Positions 33,663 through 42,161 are shown, counted from the first letter of the stretch. The stretch is 64,000 bases of DNA from Paenibacillus sp. 1781tsa1 (GCF_024159265.1 NZ_JAMYWY010000001.1:496001-560000); one strand, 5' to 3'. Translations and numbers: made by a program. Notes: generated from the letters alone by a model not told the origin.

Positions 33663-34676
33663 GTGTCTGTAAATAAACAGATCGTACTTGCGTCTCGTCC
33701 CGAAGGTGCCCCATCCAGAGAGAATTTCAAATTCATTGATGCACCTCTTCCTGAACCGGAAGCTGGGCAAGTCCTGGTCCGTACATTATATTTGTCGGTC
33801 GATCCGTACATGCGGGGCCGCATGAAAGATACAAAATCCTATGCTGCACCGTACGCGTTGAATGAAGTGATTAAGGGTGGCGCCATTGGGCAGGTAGTGG
33901 AATCTTCGGAACCCAATCTGCGCAAAGGAGATCTCGTATCCGGCATGTGGGGCTGGCAGCAATATGCTGCAGTGAATACGACGGATCTTTCGCTGATTGA
34001 TACTGAAGAGGCACCAATCACGGCATACCTGGGTGCGCTGGGCCTGACGGGTCTGACGGCTTATTTTGGTATGGAAGACATCGGCAAACCGAAGGACGGC
34101 GAAACGGTCGTTGTATCGGGAGCAGCCGGAGCGGTAGGCATGATTGCAGGTCAGATTGGTAAAATCGTAGGAGCGCGCGTGGTCGGCATTGCAGGCTCCG
34201 ATGAAAAATGCGTGTATTTGAAAGAAAAACTGGGCTTCGATGTGGTGTTGAACTACAAGAAGGAGCAGGATATGTCAGCGGCCATTGAACGGGCTTGCCC
34301 GGATGGCGTGGACGTCTACTTCGACAATGTGGGCGGCGACATCTCAGATGCAGTCTTGCGTCACATCAATCGGAATGCACGTATTCCTTTATGCGGTCAG
34401 ATCTCGTCTTATAATCTGGAGAAACCGGATATCGGGATGCGACCACAGACGTTGCTGTTAACAAACACAGCATTAATGAAAGGTTTCCTGCTGGGTGACT
34501 ATACAAAATCCTTCAAGGAAGGCCGCGCCAAGTTGGCGAAATGGATCAAGGAAGGTCATCTCCAGTATGAAGAAAACATTGTGGACGGGTTTGAACAGAC
34601 GCCTGAAGCTTTTATGGGCCTCTTCTCTGGAGATAATCTGGGCAAGCAGTTGGTTAAGGTTGCAGATCCGGAATAG
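33663..34676 (+). CDS. NADP-dependent medium-chain oxidoreductase (curcumin/prostaglandin reductase-like)
   Basis: GTG 33663 follows AAGGAGG by 8 nt, giving 337 residues. The N-terminal domain includes VDPYMRGRM and lacks the zinc-site residues of alcohol dehydrogenases. The nucleotide-binding fold shows VSGAAGAVGMIAGQIGK, then VVGIAGSDEKC and the family motif DVYFDNVGGD. By family it reduces alpha,beta-unsaturated aldehydes or ketones with NADPH, which is often linked to detoxification (YfmJ-like). It is monocistronic, with a strong terminator. Confidence 0.88.
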   Translation: MSVNKQIVLASRPEGAPSRENFKFIDAPLPEPEAGQVLVRTLYLSVDPYMRGRMKDTKSYAAPYALNEVIKGGAIGQVVESSEPNLRKGDLVSGMWGWQQYAAVNTTDLSLIDTEEAPITAYLGALGLTGLTAYFGMEDIGKPKDGETVVVSGAAGAVGMIAGQIGKIVGARVVGIAGSDEKCVYLKEKLGFDVVLNYKKEQDMSAAIERACPDGVDVYFDNVGGDISDAVLRHINRNARIPLCGQISSYNLEKPDIGMRPQTLLLTNTALMKGFLLGDYTKSFKEGRAKLAKWIKEGHLQYEENIVDGFEQTPEAFMGLFSGDNLGKQLVKVADPE

Positions 34677-34716
34677 ATATCAAACGATGTACATGTAAAA
34701 TCAGGTTGGACACGAA

Positions 34717-34763
34717 AAGACACGTTCTGCGCACCGATGGTGCAGCAGAACGTGTCTTTTTTA
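34717..34763 (+). terminator. Terminator after the oxidoreductase gene
   Basis: AAAGACACGTTCTGC pairs perfectly with GCAGAACGTGTCTTT around a 14-nt loop, followed by T residues. It could also serve the convergent gene at 34797. Confidence 0.9.
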
Positions 34764-34796
34764 TCTGTAAATATGTGCGTGGTCTATGTAGGGACA

Positions 34797-35282
34797 CTAG
34801 TGTTCGGCGACCAGCACTTCTTTGTAGTGTTTGTACATATATACACGCCAGCGTACAATCATGCCAAAAGCCAGCAGGAAGAACAATCCGCCCGTTTGCG
34901 GAATGCTTACATATCGCTGAATGACTTCATGCAGAATTAAGCGTACGGCCAGCAATCCAAGCAGAATGAAAGCAAAGCTGCGGGAGCGCGTGGCGAAGAT
35001 CTCTTCACCTACTCGTTCAAACCGTGTACTGCGAATGAGGGGATAGGAGAAGAGGAACCAGCCCACCAGGAACGCAATGAATGCCCAGAGTAGAGGAACA
35101 TGTGTTGCAGGAACAACAAACATAAGAAATCCTGTGCTCATGCCGAGCGGAGGAATAAGGATTTTGCGAATGGTCACCGGTCTGTGACTGGCTTTCATGC
35201 GGATGAAGATGGCAAGCAGTGCCATGACGATCATGCCCACAGTTGCTCCAATTTGCAGGTAGTACGGACTGATTTGAGCCAC
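34797..35282 (-). CDS. CcdC-family membrane protein
   Basis: GTG 35282 is chosen because GAGGGAG lies 6 nt upstream; a longer frame exists but lacks a site. The 161-residue product has four or five transmembrane helices, with conserved IRKILIPPLGMSTGFLMFV and RFERVGEEIF blocks. Its size equals Bacillus CcdC, whose role, near cytochrome c maturation genes, is uncertain. No ccdA or res genes are nearby. Confidence 0.75.
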   Translation of the reverse strand: MAQISPYYLQIGATVGMIVMALLAIFIRMKASHRPVTIRKILIPPLGMSTGFLMFVVPATHVPLLWAFIAFLVGWFLFSYPLIRSTRFERVGEEIFATRSRSFAFILLGLLAVRLILHEVIQRYVSIPQTGGLFFLLAFGMIVRWRVYMYKHYKEVLVAEH

Positions 35283-35499
35283 GTAGAACTCCCTCTTTCT
35301 GGAATAATATATTATCCGTAGATCCGGAACCCAGTACGAATTGCCGGAATTTTCAGTTCCTATTATATCACAAACGCATATAGCCGATAGAAAGCTTAGT
35401 GTATCATATACCCGATATGTATTCACAGGGTTTATTTGAAAATTTTGTATTATTGTGCCCGTTGTAAGGCCGTTTATTCGATTAAGGGGAAATCATGCA

Positions 35500-36654
35500 A
35501 TGATTGGACAACAATGGATGTATACTAAGCTCATCGGTTCACATCATACAGGGTGGCTTGCAGGTAATACAGATTGGTTGGTACATGTGGTGAGCTTCAT
35601 ATGTGCAAGTGTACTGATTCTTTTGCTGATTATCTACGGTTATATCTTATGTTTGAAATATAAGAGCAAACGCAGGGAAAAAGTTAAGACAACACTGAGG
35701 CAGGAATTACTTGCAGAAGGTTCATTTCTACAGCAATATCTGAACAACGGAGAAATCGGTGTAGATGTATTGAATATGACTGGAGATCAACAGATCGTTT
35801 TGCAGCAGTTGTTATTGCAACGGCTCGCTCAAGGTCCGGTAGAGCAGGAGAATCTGCGAATTCGTCTGTTATCTTGGCAAGTCTTCGGAAGCTCATACCG
35901 GTCGGTTCTGAAGACGGGAAAGTGGAGTGAACGGGTCAACACGTTGTTATATATTGAACAGTTTCATATGGTGGAGCTTCTGCCCAAGTTAGAGGATATG
36001 CTAAGGGTTAGCTCCTGTACGCCGCTCGAACGCTTCATCATTCTGCGTATATATGCCAGAACTGGTTATTTCAGAATCGTAAAGGAATTGATGCGTGAGC
36101 AATGTGTATGGTCCGATTCGCAGGTTCTGCAGATTCTGCTGTTGCTTACCGATTCATCCTGGACTCGTCTGAAGGATCATTTCAAGGATGTACCTTATCA
36201 GGTCCAGTCTAATATCGTCCATGCCATTCGTATTCGGGATGACCAGACGGAGGGTGCTCTTGTTCTGCTGGAGAAGCTCATTCTTGGAGAGGATTCACTG
36301 CTGCGTACCCACGCTTATCAGGCATTGGCTCAAGTGGGCAGATGTCGTGAAGATTTGCTGACGGGTCTATTGCTGGTATGGAACGAATCTGGTGAGGAAA
36401 GGCAGCGCTCTGAAAGACTAACAGTGACCCGGCTCATGGGCGATATTCATGCGGATGCTTTTATTCCTCGCCTGAAGGTGATGATGGGTGATCCTTCTTT
36501 TCAGATCAGACAGGAAGCTGCGAATTCCCTTGCCCGGTACGAGCAGGGACTTGACGAACTCCGAGATACGACTGTAAACCATCCGGATAGATATGCAAGG
36601 CAGATAGCGGAGGAAACGCTGGAAAGGATGCAGTATGGACGAAAGATGGATTGA
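35500..36654 (+). CDS. Membrane-anchored HEAT-repeat protein
   Basis: ATG 35500, behind AAGGGGAAA, begins a 384-residue protein. One transmembrane helix (about 28-52, FICASVLILLLIIYGYILCL) is followed by a long cytoplasmic all-helical region with HEAT-like pairs. The clearest is at the C-terminus, RLTVTRLMGDIHADAFIPRL and then FQIRQEAANSLARY. It overlaps the GT2-like gene by 20 nt. HEAT scaffolds bind partner proteins, so it probably assembles with the next gene product in the membrane. I recall similar HEAT/GT2/exoprotein trios in other Firmicutes, but none with an assigned product. Confidence 0.7.
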   Translation: MIGQQWMYTKLIGSHHTGWLAGNTDWLVHVVSFICASVLILLLIIYGYILCLKYKSKRREKVKTTLRQELLAEGSFLQQYLNNGEIGVDVLNMTGDQQIVLQQLLLQRLAQGPVEQENLRIRLLSWQVFGSSYRSVLKTGKWSERVNTLLYIEQFHMVELLPKLEDMLRVSSCTPLERFIILRIYARTGYFRIVKELMREQCVWSDSQVLQILLLLTDSSWTRLKDHFKDVPYQVQSNIVHAIRIRDDQTEGALVLLEKLILGEDSLLRTHAYQALAQVGRCREDLLTGLLLVWNESGEERQRSERLTVTRLMGDIHADAFIPRLKVMMGDPSFQIRQEAANSLARYEQGLDELRDTTVNHPDRYARQIAEETLERMQYGRKMD

Positions 36655-38077
36655 GATGCTGCGGAGTTTTGTTTTGGCATGTTACGAGGGTATATTTATC
36701 TATCTCGTGCTAGCGATTGTGATGTGCAGTGTTCTGGTAGTTGCTGCCGCTCGTACACTGATCCTGAGAAGGGATCTGGACCCGCTGCAATATCATGAGA
36801 TGTTGGATGAAGAATTGGCTCCGGCGGTATCTCTGCTTGTCCCGATGCGTAATAGTGAGAATACGATCGTACAGCGAATTAACTGTCTATTGGGTATTCA
36901 ATATGCACGCTATGAAGTTATTATCATTAATGATGGATCAGAGGATGCAACAATGCCGCGGTTAATGGAAACCTACGATCTGATGCCCATTCGGAGTAAA
37001 GTTCATTACTCAGGACTTGGTCAGGAGACGGCTCAGATTAAATGTGTCTACCAATCTAGGCTGCATCATCGTCTGATTGTGATCGATAAGGCGTATGGGG
37101 GACGAATGGACTCCTTAAATGCAGGTCTAAATATCTCGCAATATCCTTATATCGCCTCTGTTGGACCCCGGACATTTCTGGAACGGGATGCATTGGTGAA
37201 GATTATGAAACCCTTTATGGATGCTCTACCAGGAGAAGAGGTTGTTGCTTGTAGTGGACGAGTAGATCTTATGGTCCCCAGAAATACGGCTCATCCGGAA
37301 TTAACGGATAATAGCACAAGACGGACGAGCAGTGCATTGTATGTAATGCAGAGCATTGAATACGTGCGTGCTTTTTTGATTGGTGGTGTGGGACTCGTTC
37401 GTTACAATATTAATGTGCTTTTATTTACGGCCCAAGTATTCGGTGTATTCAAAAAGAACCGGGTGATGGAAGTCGGTGGTTACAAGGGCGATGACCATGC
37501 CGCTCACATGGAACTGGTGATGCGGTTGCAAAAACATATGAAGCGAATTCGGGAACGTGGTCGTATTATATACATTCCCGATCCGATCTGCAGGGTAGAA
37601 GCACCGGGCACGTGGCGTCAGCTGCGCAGACAGCGAACCCGCTGGTATATGCAGCTTGCGAGTAGTCTATGGGCCCAGCGGAGCATGATTTTTAATCCAG
37701 CCTATGGCTGGATGGGGATGGTATCCATCCCGTATTTTATTCTGATCGAATTGTTGGGACCTGTGATGGAACTGGGAACGTTGTTGCTGTTCATCTCAGG
37801 CATAGGACTACAGTTGGTAGATATCAATCTATGCATCATTCTCGCTCTACTGCTGATGCTCTATGGTTCACTGTTGTCCGCAGGTATGGTCATGTTCGAA
37901 ATATGGTGTTCACGCAAAGCGTACACATCCAGAGAGGTGACGCGTCTGCTATTGTATGCTTGTTCGGAGACGTTCTGGTTCAGACCGCTGAACAATATAT
38001 TCCGTATGGTTGGCATCTTGCAGGCTATGGGATTGAGGAAGGAAGAGGAGAAGAAGATCAGGAATGGATTGGGGTAA
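36635..38077 (+). CDS. GT2-like membrane protein, probably catalytically defective
   Basis: The 480-residue protein has an N-terminal helix (about 12-36), a cytoplasmic GT2 domain (about 60-345) and C-terminal helices. UDP-sugar-binding features VIIINDGSEDAT and the acceptor-site QxxRW motif (QRTRW, about 333-337) are kept. The metal-binding DxD, expected in the context YPYIAS-D-A-D-TFLERDAL, reads VGPRT (about 175-179). The catalytic-base acidic pair, expected just before MELVMRL, reads AAH (about 289-291). Known family members keep both, so this is either a pseudoenzyme or a very unusual enzyme. It overlaps the HEAT gene and lies 53 bp before the exoprotein gene, all on one strand. Confidence 0.75.
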   Translation: MDERWIEMLRSFVLACYEGIFIYLVLAIVMCSVLVVAAARTLILRRDLDPLQYHEMLDEELAPAVSLLVPMRNSENTIVQRINCLLGIQYARYEVIIINDGSEDATMPRLMETYDLMPIRSKVHYSGLGQETAQIKCVYQSRLHHRLIVIDKAYGGRMDSLNAGLNISQYPYIASVGPRTFLERDALVKIMKPFMDALPGEEVVACSGRVDLMVPRNTAHPELTDNSTRRTSSALYVMQSIEYVRAFLIGGVGLVRYNINVLLFTAQVFGVFKKNRVMEVGGYKGDDHAAHMELVMRLQKHMKRIRERGRIIYIPDPICRVEAPGTWRQLRRQRTRWYMQLASSLWAQRSMIFNPAYGWMGMVSIPYFILIELLGPVMELGTLLLFISGIGLQLVDINLCIILALLLMLYGSLLSAGMVMFEIWCSRKAYTSREVTRLLLYACSETFWFRPLNNIFRMVGILQAMGLRKEEEKKIRNGLG

Positions 38078-38130
38078 TTTACCGGTAATCCTGTTCATAC
38101 CTTGGAACAGAGCAAGGAGGAAGACGCTTC

Positions 38131-39261
38131 ATGAAAAAAAGTTACAGGCCAGCCACGATGTGGACGCTGGCTTGTTTTACAGTGGTATCGGTGGTGCTGG
38201 TTGTCCCCTGGATTATGTGGCAATCCCAGGCCCCTGTACCGCTGAACATCATGATTATTGACAAAAGCAGACCAGACTCGTCCTATCAGGGGCACAAGGG
38301 ATTGGTCTGGCTTCTGAATCAGCAGAAGATTGTACAGCACACAGGGGAATACTACTCGTATGAAGAGGATTATTACGGCTATGATATTCAGAACGGGCTT
38401 CCTCGGATGAAGCAACTGCTGCCGGATGAGGTGACAGATACGGATCTGATCTATCTGACGGCGAATCGGAGTAGTCTGTCTGCACAGAAGAATGAACGGA
38501 AAAAAGACGGAATCTATGAAGGACTAACGATATATGATGCGCAGAAGATTCGCGAGGCTGCGTATAAAGGGGTAACGATTGTCGCCGAATACAGTGCGTT
38601 GGCGAATACGGCTTCGAAGATGACCAGGGAGCAGCTGTATCCCATCTTGGGAGTGAACAGCAGTGGATGGCAAGGGAAATCGGTATCTAATCTGCAAAGT
38701 ATGGAAGAAGTCCCCCGGTGGGTTCAGGCGAGTTATGAGCAGCGAGAAAAGAAGAAATGGCCTTATTCCGGAGCTGGTATTCTGCTAGTTCGTGTAGATG
38801 GGCAGGTCATCGTGCTGGAGAAAGGCACGGATGTAAAGACAGGAGATGTACAGGTTGCATTTACACGGGAAGGCAGAGATTGGAGCGGCATAAGCCAGGA
38901 TATTCAATACAGTGGCTGGTTTGATATCATTCTGCCGCAACAACAGGATTCCATATTGGCTTGGTATAAGACTGATCTGATGGAGACAGGCGAGCAGAAA
39001 CTGGGGAATGCAGGAATACCTGCGCAATTTGCTGCACTTGTCCGCTACGACGACTATAATCGATCGTATTACATGGCAGGTTCATTCGGAGAGATGAAGC
39101 ATTATTCCTTCTGGCGTCGAATCCGGGGATGGGAGGTCGTCCGGTCCAAGCTCACGCCAGATCAGAAAAATATTCCTGACATGTTCTACTGGAAGGTGTA
39201 TGTGCCCGTGATGAAGCATATTTTAGAGGAAGTGCAGGATGGACGGCAGCAATGGCCGTAG
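38131..39261 (+). CDS. Membrane-anchored extracytoplasmic protein of the GT2-like operon
   Basis: The 376-residue protein starts behind GCAAGGAGGAAG. An uncleaved-looking N-terminal helix (about 10-30) anchors an external domain. That domain starts NIMIIDKSRPDSSYQGHKG, followed by VWLLNQQKI, DLIYLTANRS and GVTIVAEYSALAN, then a C-terminal half ending in VPVMKHILEEV. The first 190 residues have the alternating strand-helix look of a class-I-glutaminase-like fold without an obvious catalytic Cys-His. I cannot assign a function. Operon position suggests an outer-face partner of the GT2-like protein, perhaps in surface polysaccharide handling or sensing. Confidence 0.6.
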   Translation: MKKSYRPATMWTLACFTVVSVVLVVPWIMWQSQAPVPLNIMIIDKSRPDSSYQGHKGLVWLLNQQKIVQHTGEYYSYEEDYYGYDIQNGLPRMKQLLPDEVTDTDLIYLTANRSSLSAQKNERKKDGIYEGLTIYDAQKIREAAYKGVTIVAEYSALANTASKMTREQLYPILGVNSSGWQGKSVSNLQSMEEVPRWVQASYEQREKKKWPYSGAGILLVRVDGQVIVLEKGTDVKTGDVQVAFTREGRDWSGISQDIQYSGWFDIILPQQQDSILAWYKTDLMETGEQKLGNAGIPAQFAALVRYDDYNRSYYMAGSFGEMKHYSFWRRIRGWEVVRSKLTPDQKNIPDMFYWKVYVPVMKHILEEVQDGRQQWP

Positions 39262-39527
39262 GCTGGCTATCGAGAACCGTTTCGATGGAAAGAGGGAAGC
39301 CAAAGTCCATTCCACCTTGCGAGAGGAACGGGAGATGTACATATTAGACAAGTGCGTCGTTGTGAGTGACAAAAGCGTGGGTGAGAGACAGGGCGGATCA
39401 AGCAAGCATCGGATGGCCAAGTGAAATGGGACTGGGGAAACTCGCATATGTTATAGACCCTCACCGCCATGAGCAATGGGATGTGTAGCTAGATCCTTAA
39501 TAGGATTCATCCCACTGGGATGGAACA

Positions 39528-39842
39528 TGAACTGTAGTGTGATCTATTACATGATTCGTGTATTAAAACAAGTACGAAAGTGTGCATCACGACGAGGGTA
39601 AGCTACGTATCGAGTATCGCCCCAATGTGTGCAATGAACTGTAGCGTGATCTATACATGAATAGTAATAAAACATGCACTACCATGTGCATTACGAGCAA
39701 GGTAAGCTCTGTATCGAGTATCGCCCCAATGTGTGCACTGAACTGTAGCGTGATCTATACATGAATGGCATTAAAACCTGTACTACTATGTGCATTACGA
39801 TAAGAGTAAGATACTTATTTAGCCATGTACCCGCATGATCAA
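39528..39842. repeat. Tandem repeat of about 105 bp, roughly three copies
   Basis: Copies begin with TGAACTGTAG at 39528, 39635 and 39739. Copies 2 and 3 share GAACTGTAGCGTGATCTATA and later TGTGCATTACGA. Copies 1 and 2 share TATCGAGTATCGCCCCAATG near their ends. The third copy is degenerate at its 3' end. The unit has no long open frame. It lies in the 1.16-kb gene-free gap after the GT2-like operon. Confidence 0.8.
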
Positions 39843-39971
39843 TGAAATATGGAGCATGAACGCTACGTATTTAGAGTCCTTAACATAATGTGTGTCTGGA
39901 CTTATGCGCCAATATGATGAGTGGATGAGTATCTATGGCATCGTGATCTGAAGCACCGTACGTAGCACGTT

Positions 39972-40166
39972 CTAACGAACTCAGAACATCTTATTTGGCC
40001 TAATTTGGTACGTTGGTAAATGTAACGAATCACAGACACGTTAAATGACGGAATATACTCGTTATTCCTGTCCCGCTGCCAGTTTTCTGCGAAATAGGAC
40101 GTGTGGAGTTCGTTAGATTTTGTAATTCGCTCTAATTGCCATTATAGAGTGTCCTCGGTTCGTTAG
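39972..40166. repeat. Palindromic intergenic repeat, family 1, locus B (four-arm form)
   Basis: Two forward arms (39972-39998 and about 40022-40047) and two reversed arms (40090-40116 and 40139-40166) share CTAACGAA at the outer tip and a TATT-like inner tip. The order forward-forward-reverse-reverse gives a nested palindrome in which arm 1 can pair with arm 4, and arm 2 with arm 3. A terminator follows directly. Confidence 0.7.
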
Positions 40167-40177
40167 ATTTCGGTCAG

Positions 40178-40220
40178 AGGGCACCGATCATGGCATTACG
40201 CAACCGAGGTGCCCTTTTTT
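40178..40220 (+). terminator. Terminator following family-1 locus B
   Basis: AGGGCACC (40178) pairs with GGTGCCCT (ending 40215), followed by TTTTT. No gene lies upstream on this strand within 900 bp, so it may end a transcript of the repeat region. Confidence 0.75.
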
Positions 40221-40374
40221 CTCCTGTATTAAAAGAATTGTAAAGAAAGAAATTATAAAGAAGACAAGCCGATGAAAGATGAATTCAAAGTGGATGTTAA
40301 TGTGTTAAAAGTAATTGGCGTAACTATAACATTATTACTGTCAAATCTATGGGATGAAATAGTACACGGCAATG

Positions 40375-40407
40375 AAAAAGGACTGCAGCGGATCTGCAGT
40401 CCTTTTT
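40375..40407. terminator. Bidirectional terminator before the TetR-type gene's stop
   Basis: AAAAAGGACTGCAG and CTGCAGTCCTTTTT are perfect 14-bp arms around a 5-nt loop. It is oriented to stop the minus-strand TetR/MBL operon and any plus-strand transcript. Confidence 0.9.
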
Positions 40408-40425
40408 CGTAATGCCATGCGGTCT

Positions 40426-41001
40426 TTACTTGTTTTCGTGAAGATGCCGGAGTCCGTGCAGGAAGGCGGATACGGTCAGACGCAGACTTTCGTCCGGATC
40501 AAAATTCATGCCGAAGCCGCCTTGTGCCTCAATAGAGGCAAATCCATGGCAGAGGCTGCGCAAACCACGAACGGCGTGCAATGCTTCCGCTTCGGTTAAC
40601 GGGTAAGGCTGCAAGCTGTGCAGCAGCAACTCCAGCGTGGCTGTGCTGGCCGCGGCGAGCTGTGGCTCCTCGCGGTCTGGGGCATGAAATGAGGCTTCGT
40701 AGAGCCCGGGGTGCTCGCGAACGAAGCCAATGTATGCCGCAGCGATGGCCTGTATGGCATCGTCGCCTGTGCGGTCAGCCGTAGCCGTGGTTAATGCTCG
40801 GCTGAGCTGTTGTACGGACATCAGCGCCATTTCCTGGCGAAGCCCGGGCAGTCCGCTGATGTGGTTGTAGAGCGACGGCGAGCGCACATCCAGACGCTGT
40901 GCCAACGCGGCGAGTGTCAGCGCCTGAAAGCCGTCGCTGTCAGCAAGCTGGGCCGCGGCGCTGAGCAGAGCGCCGCGATCCAGCCCTTGCCGGGGGCTCA
41001 T
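40426..41001 (-). CDS. TetR-family transcriptional regulator
   Basis: The 191-residue protein has an N-terminal helix-turn-helix (LTLAALAQRLDVRSPSLYNHI, preceded by an Ala-rich helix) and a C-terminal ligand domain of the WHG/TetR_C_33 type (REHPGLYEASF and LRSLCHGFASIEAQGGF). The start overlaps the stop of the upstream hydrolase gene by 4 nt (ATGA). The DNA is visibly GC- and Ala-rich compared with its neighbours, a hint of separate origin. It probably represses its own operon through the twin palindromes at 41748-41783. Confidence 0.85.
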   Translation of the reverse strand: MSPRQGLDRGALLSAAAQLADSDGFQALTLAALAQRLDVRSPSLYNHISGLPGLRQEMALMSVQQLSRALTTATADRTGDDAIQAIAAAYIGFVREHPGLYEASFHAPDREEPQLAAASTATLELLLHSLQPYPLTEAEALHAVRGLRSLCHGFASIEAQGGFGMNFDPDESLRLTVSAFLHGLRHLHENK

Positions 41002-41729
41002 AGTTGCCCCCCGGCAAGGCCGAACCGCTGCTGTGCATCAGCGGTTGCCGCGCGCATAGCGGCCGCGGGCTGGCGCAGCAACCGTCCGTGGCCTACAGCC
41101 AGCACGGACGGTTCAAGCTCCGCCAGGCGCTTCGCGCTGGCCAGAGCCGCTTCGCGGTTCCACGTCGCCAGCGCGGGGAACGGGAAGAGCGGGCGCACGC
41201 GGCCGGATACGGCAAGGCCGCCTTGCAGTTGGTACGCGTCGCCAGCGATAAGCACACGGCTGCGCGTATCCATGAAGGACATGTGCCCCGGCGTATGTCC
41301 TGGGGAGGCAATAGCAACCAGCGAACCAATCTGGTCACCATCATCCAGCAAGTGGTCTGGCTGGGTGCGCACCGCTTGGGGCTTGGGCACGCCGCCGCGT
41401 ACCGGGGTTTGAGGCTCACCGGGAAGAAGGGAAGTATCTCCCGCCAATAGCTGCGCATCCCGTCTGGAGATGAAGACTTCGGCTTGGGGCAGTGCTTCAT
41501 TGAGAAGATCCAATGCACCAATATGGTCGCTATGAGCGTGAGTCAGAATGATCTTGGTAATGGGTTTCCCAAGGGACTGGGCAGTTGCCAAAATCCCCTT
41601 AAGACTGAACGGTATTCCGGCATCAATCAGGGTTAATCCATCTTCCTCTTCAACCAGATATACGTTCACAGGGAAGAGCCTTGGAAAAAACGTAACTTGA
41701 ACGACATCGAATTCTCGGGTAATGCGCAT
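40998..41729 (-). CDS. Metallo-beta-lactamase-fold hydrolase
   Basis: ATG behind AAGGAGG starts a 243-residue protein. The MBL metal motif is LTHAHSDHIG, with further ligands in SPGHTPGHMSF (His) and LIAGDAY (Asp). This places it in the glyoxalase-II/quorum-lactonase-like general hydrolase group; the substrate cannot be told. It shares an operon with a TetR regulator (ATGA overlap). Twin palindromic operators cover its promoter, so it is likely induced by a small molecule. The 3' half of the gene is visibly GC-rich. Confidence 0.85.
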   Translation of the reverse strand: MRITREFDVVQVTFFPRLFPVNVYLVEEEDGLTLIDAGIPFSLKGILATAQSLGKPITKIILTHAHSDHIGALDLLNEALPQAEVFISRRDAQLLAGDTSLLPGEPQTPVRGGVPKPQAVRTQPDHLLDDGDQIGSLVAIASPGHTPGHMSFMDTRSRVLIAGDAYQLQGGLAVSGRVRPLFPFPALATWNREAALASAKRLAELEPSVLAVGHGRLLRQPAAAMRAATADAQQRFGLAGGQL

Positions 41730-41747
41730 CGATAAACCCTCCTTAAA

Positions 41748-41791
41748 ACTAATGATATTAGTATAATAACTAATGGCATTAGTTTTGGCAA
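41748..41791 (-). promoter_or_regulatory. Promoter with twin 15-bp palindromic operators (probable TetR sites)
   Basis: On the minus strand, -35 TTGCCA (41791-41786) and -10 TATTAT (41768-41763) are 17 bp apart. ACTAATGGCATTAGT (41769-41783) fills the spacer. ACTAATGATATTAGT (41748-41762) lies just downstream of the -10. Their centres are 21 bp apart, two helical turns, so two dimers could bind on one DNA face and block transcription. Confidence 0.8.
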
Positions 41792-41880
41792 TACCCGGTG
41801 TTCATTTTGTTCCAATAAAAAAAATTTTAAATAATGATGCACTTTACAAAAAAAGCGTTTTCAAAATGGAGATTACCGAT

Positions 41881-41957
41881 TATAATAATCACGTAAGCCC
41901 TTTCATATGTCTATCTTATTGGAGCCCTTCGCGTAGCGAAAGGCTCACTTTTTTTGT
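41881..41957 (+). ncRNA. Possible small RNA with terminator
   Basis: TATAAT at 41881 is followed about 40 nt later by a strong terminator: GAGCCCTTCGC with GCGAAAGGCTC (41922-41946) and seven T residues. No gene on the plus strand precedes it within this gap, so a transcript of about 65 nt is possible. The -35 element is weak, so this is tentative. The terminator itself is clear. Confidence 0.35.
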
Positions 41958-42070
41958 TCTTTTTGGATAAAAGTGCAGATGGGATGTTAATCCTAGCTTG
42001 AATGTGTTGATGAGCTGTAAGTATTGGTATAACAGGAAAAATCACGTTTGATCTCCAAGCTGGGTGAAAG

Positions 42071-42108
42071 TTGACAAACATAACTGTTATTCATATAATG
42101 ACAGTTAT
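42071..42108 (+). promoter_or_regulatory. SigA promoter with palindromic operator for the Rrf2 gene
   Basis: TTGACA (42071) and TATAAT (42094) have an ideal 17-bp spacing. ATAACTGT (42080-42087) and ACAGTTAT (42101-42108) form a perfect dyad surrounding the -10. This suits autorepression by the Rrf2 protein encoded 54 bp downstream. Confidence 0.75.
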
Positions 42109-42161
42109 ACTTACCTTGGGTTGAAGTTCATCGGTGTTGTAAGCCGGGAAGGGAGTAAGTT

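Noticed and set aside
40272-40412. 46-codon open frame beginning MKDEFKVDVN with a hydrophobic stretch
   Set aside because: The ribosome site is poor and the 3' third of the frame is the bidirectional terminator hairpin at 40375-40407.
40810-41412. 200-codon plus-strand open frame in the GC-rich region
   Set aside because: High GC removes stop codons by chance. The opposite strand encodes TetR and MBL proteins with clear motifs.
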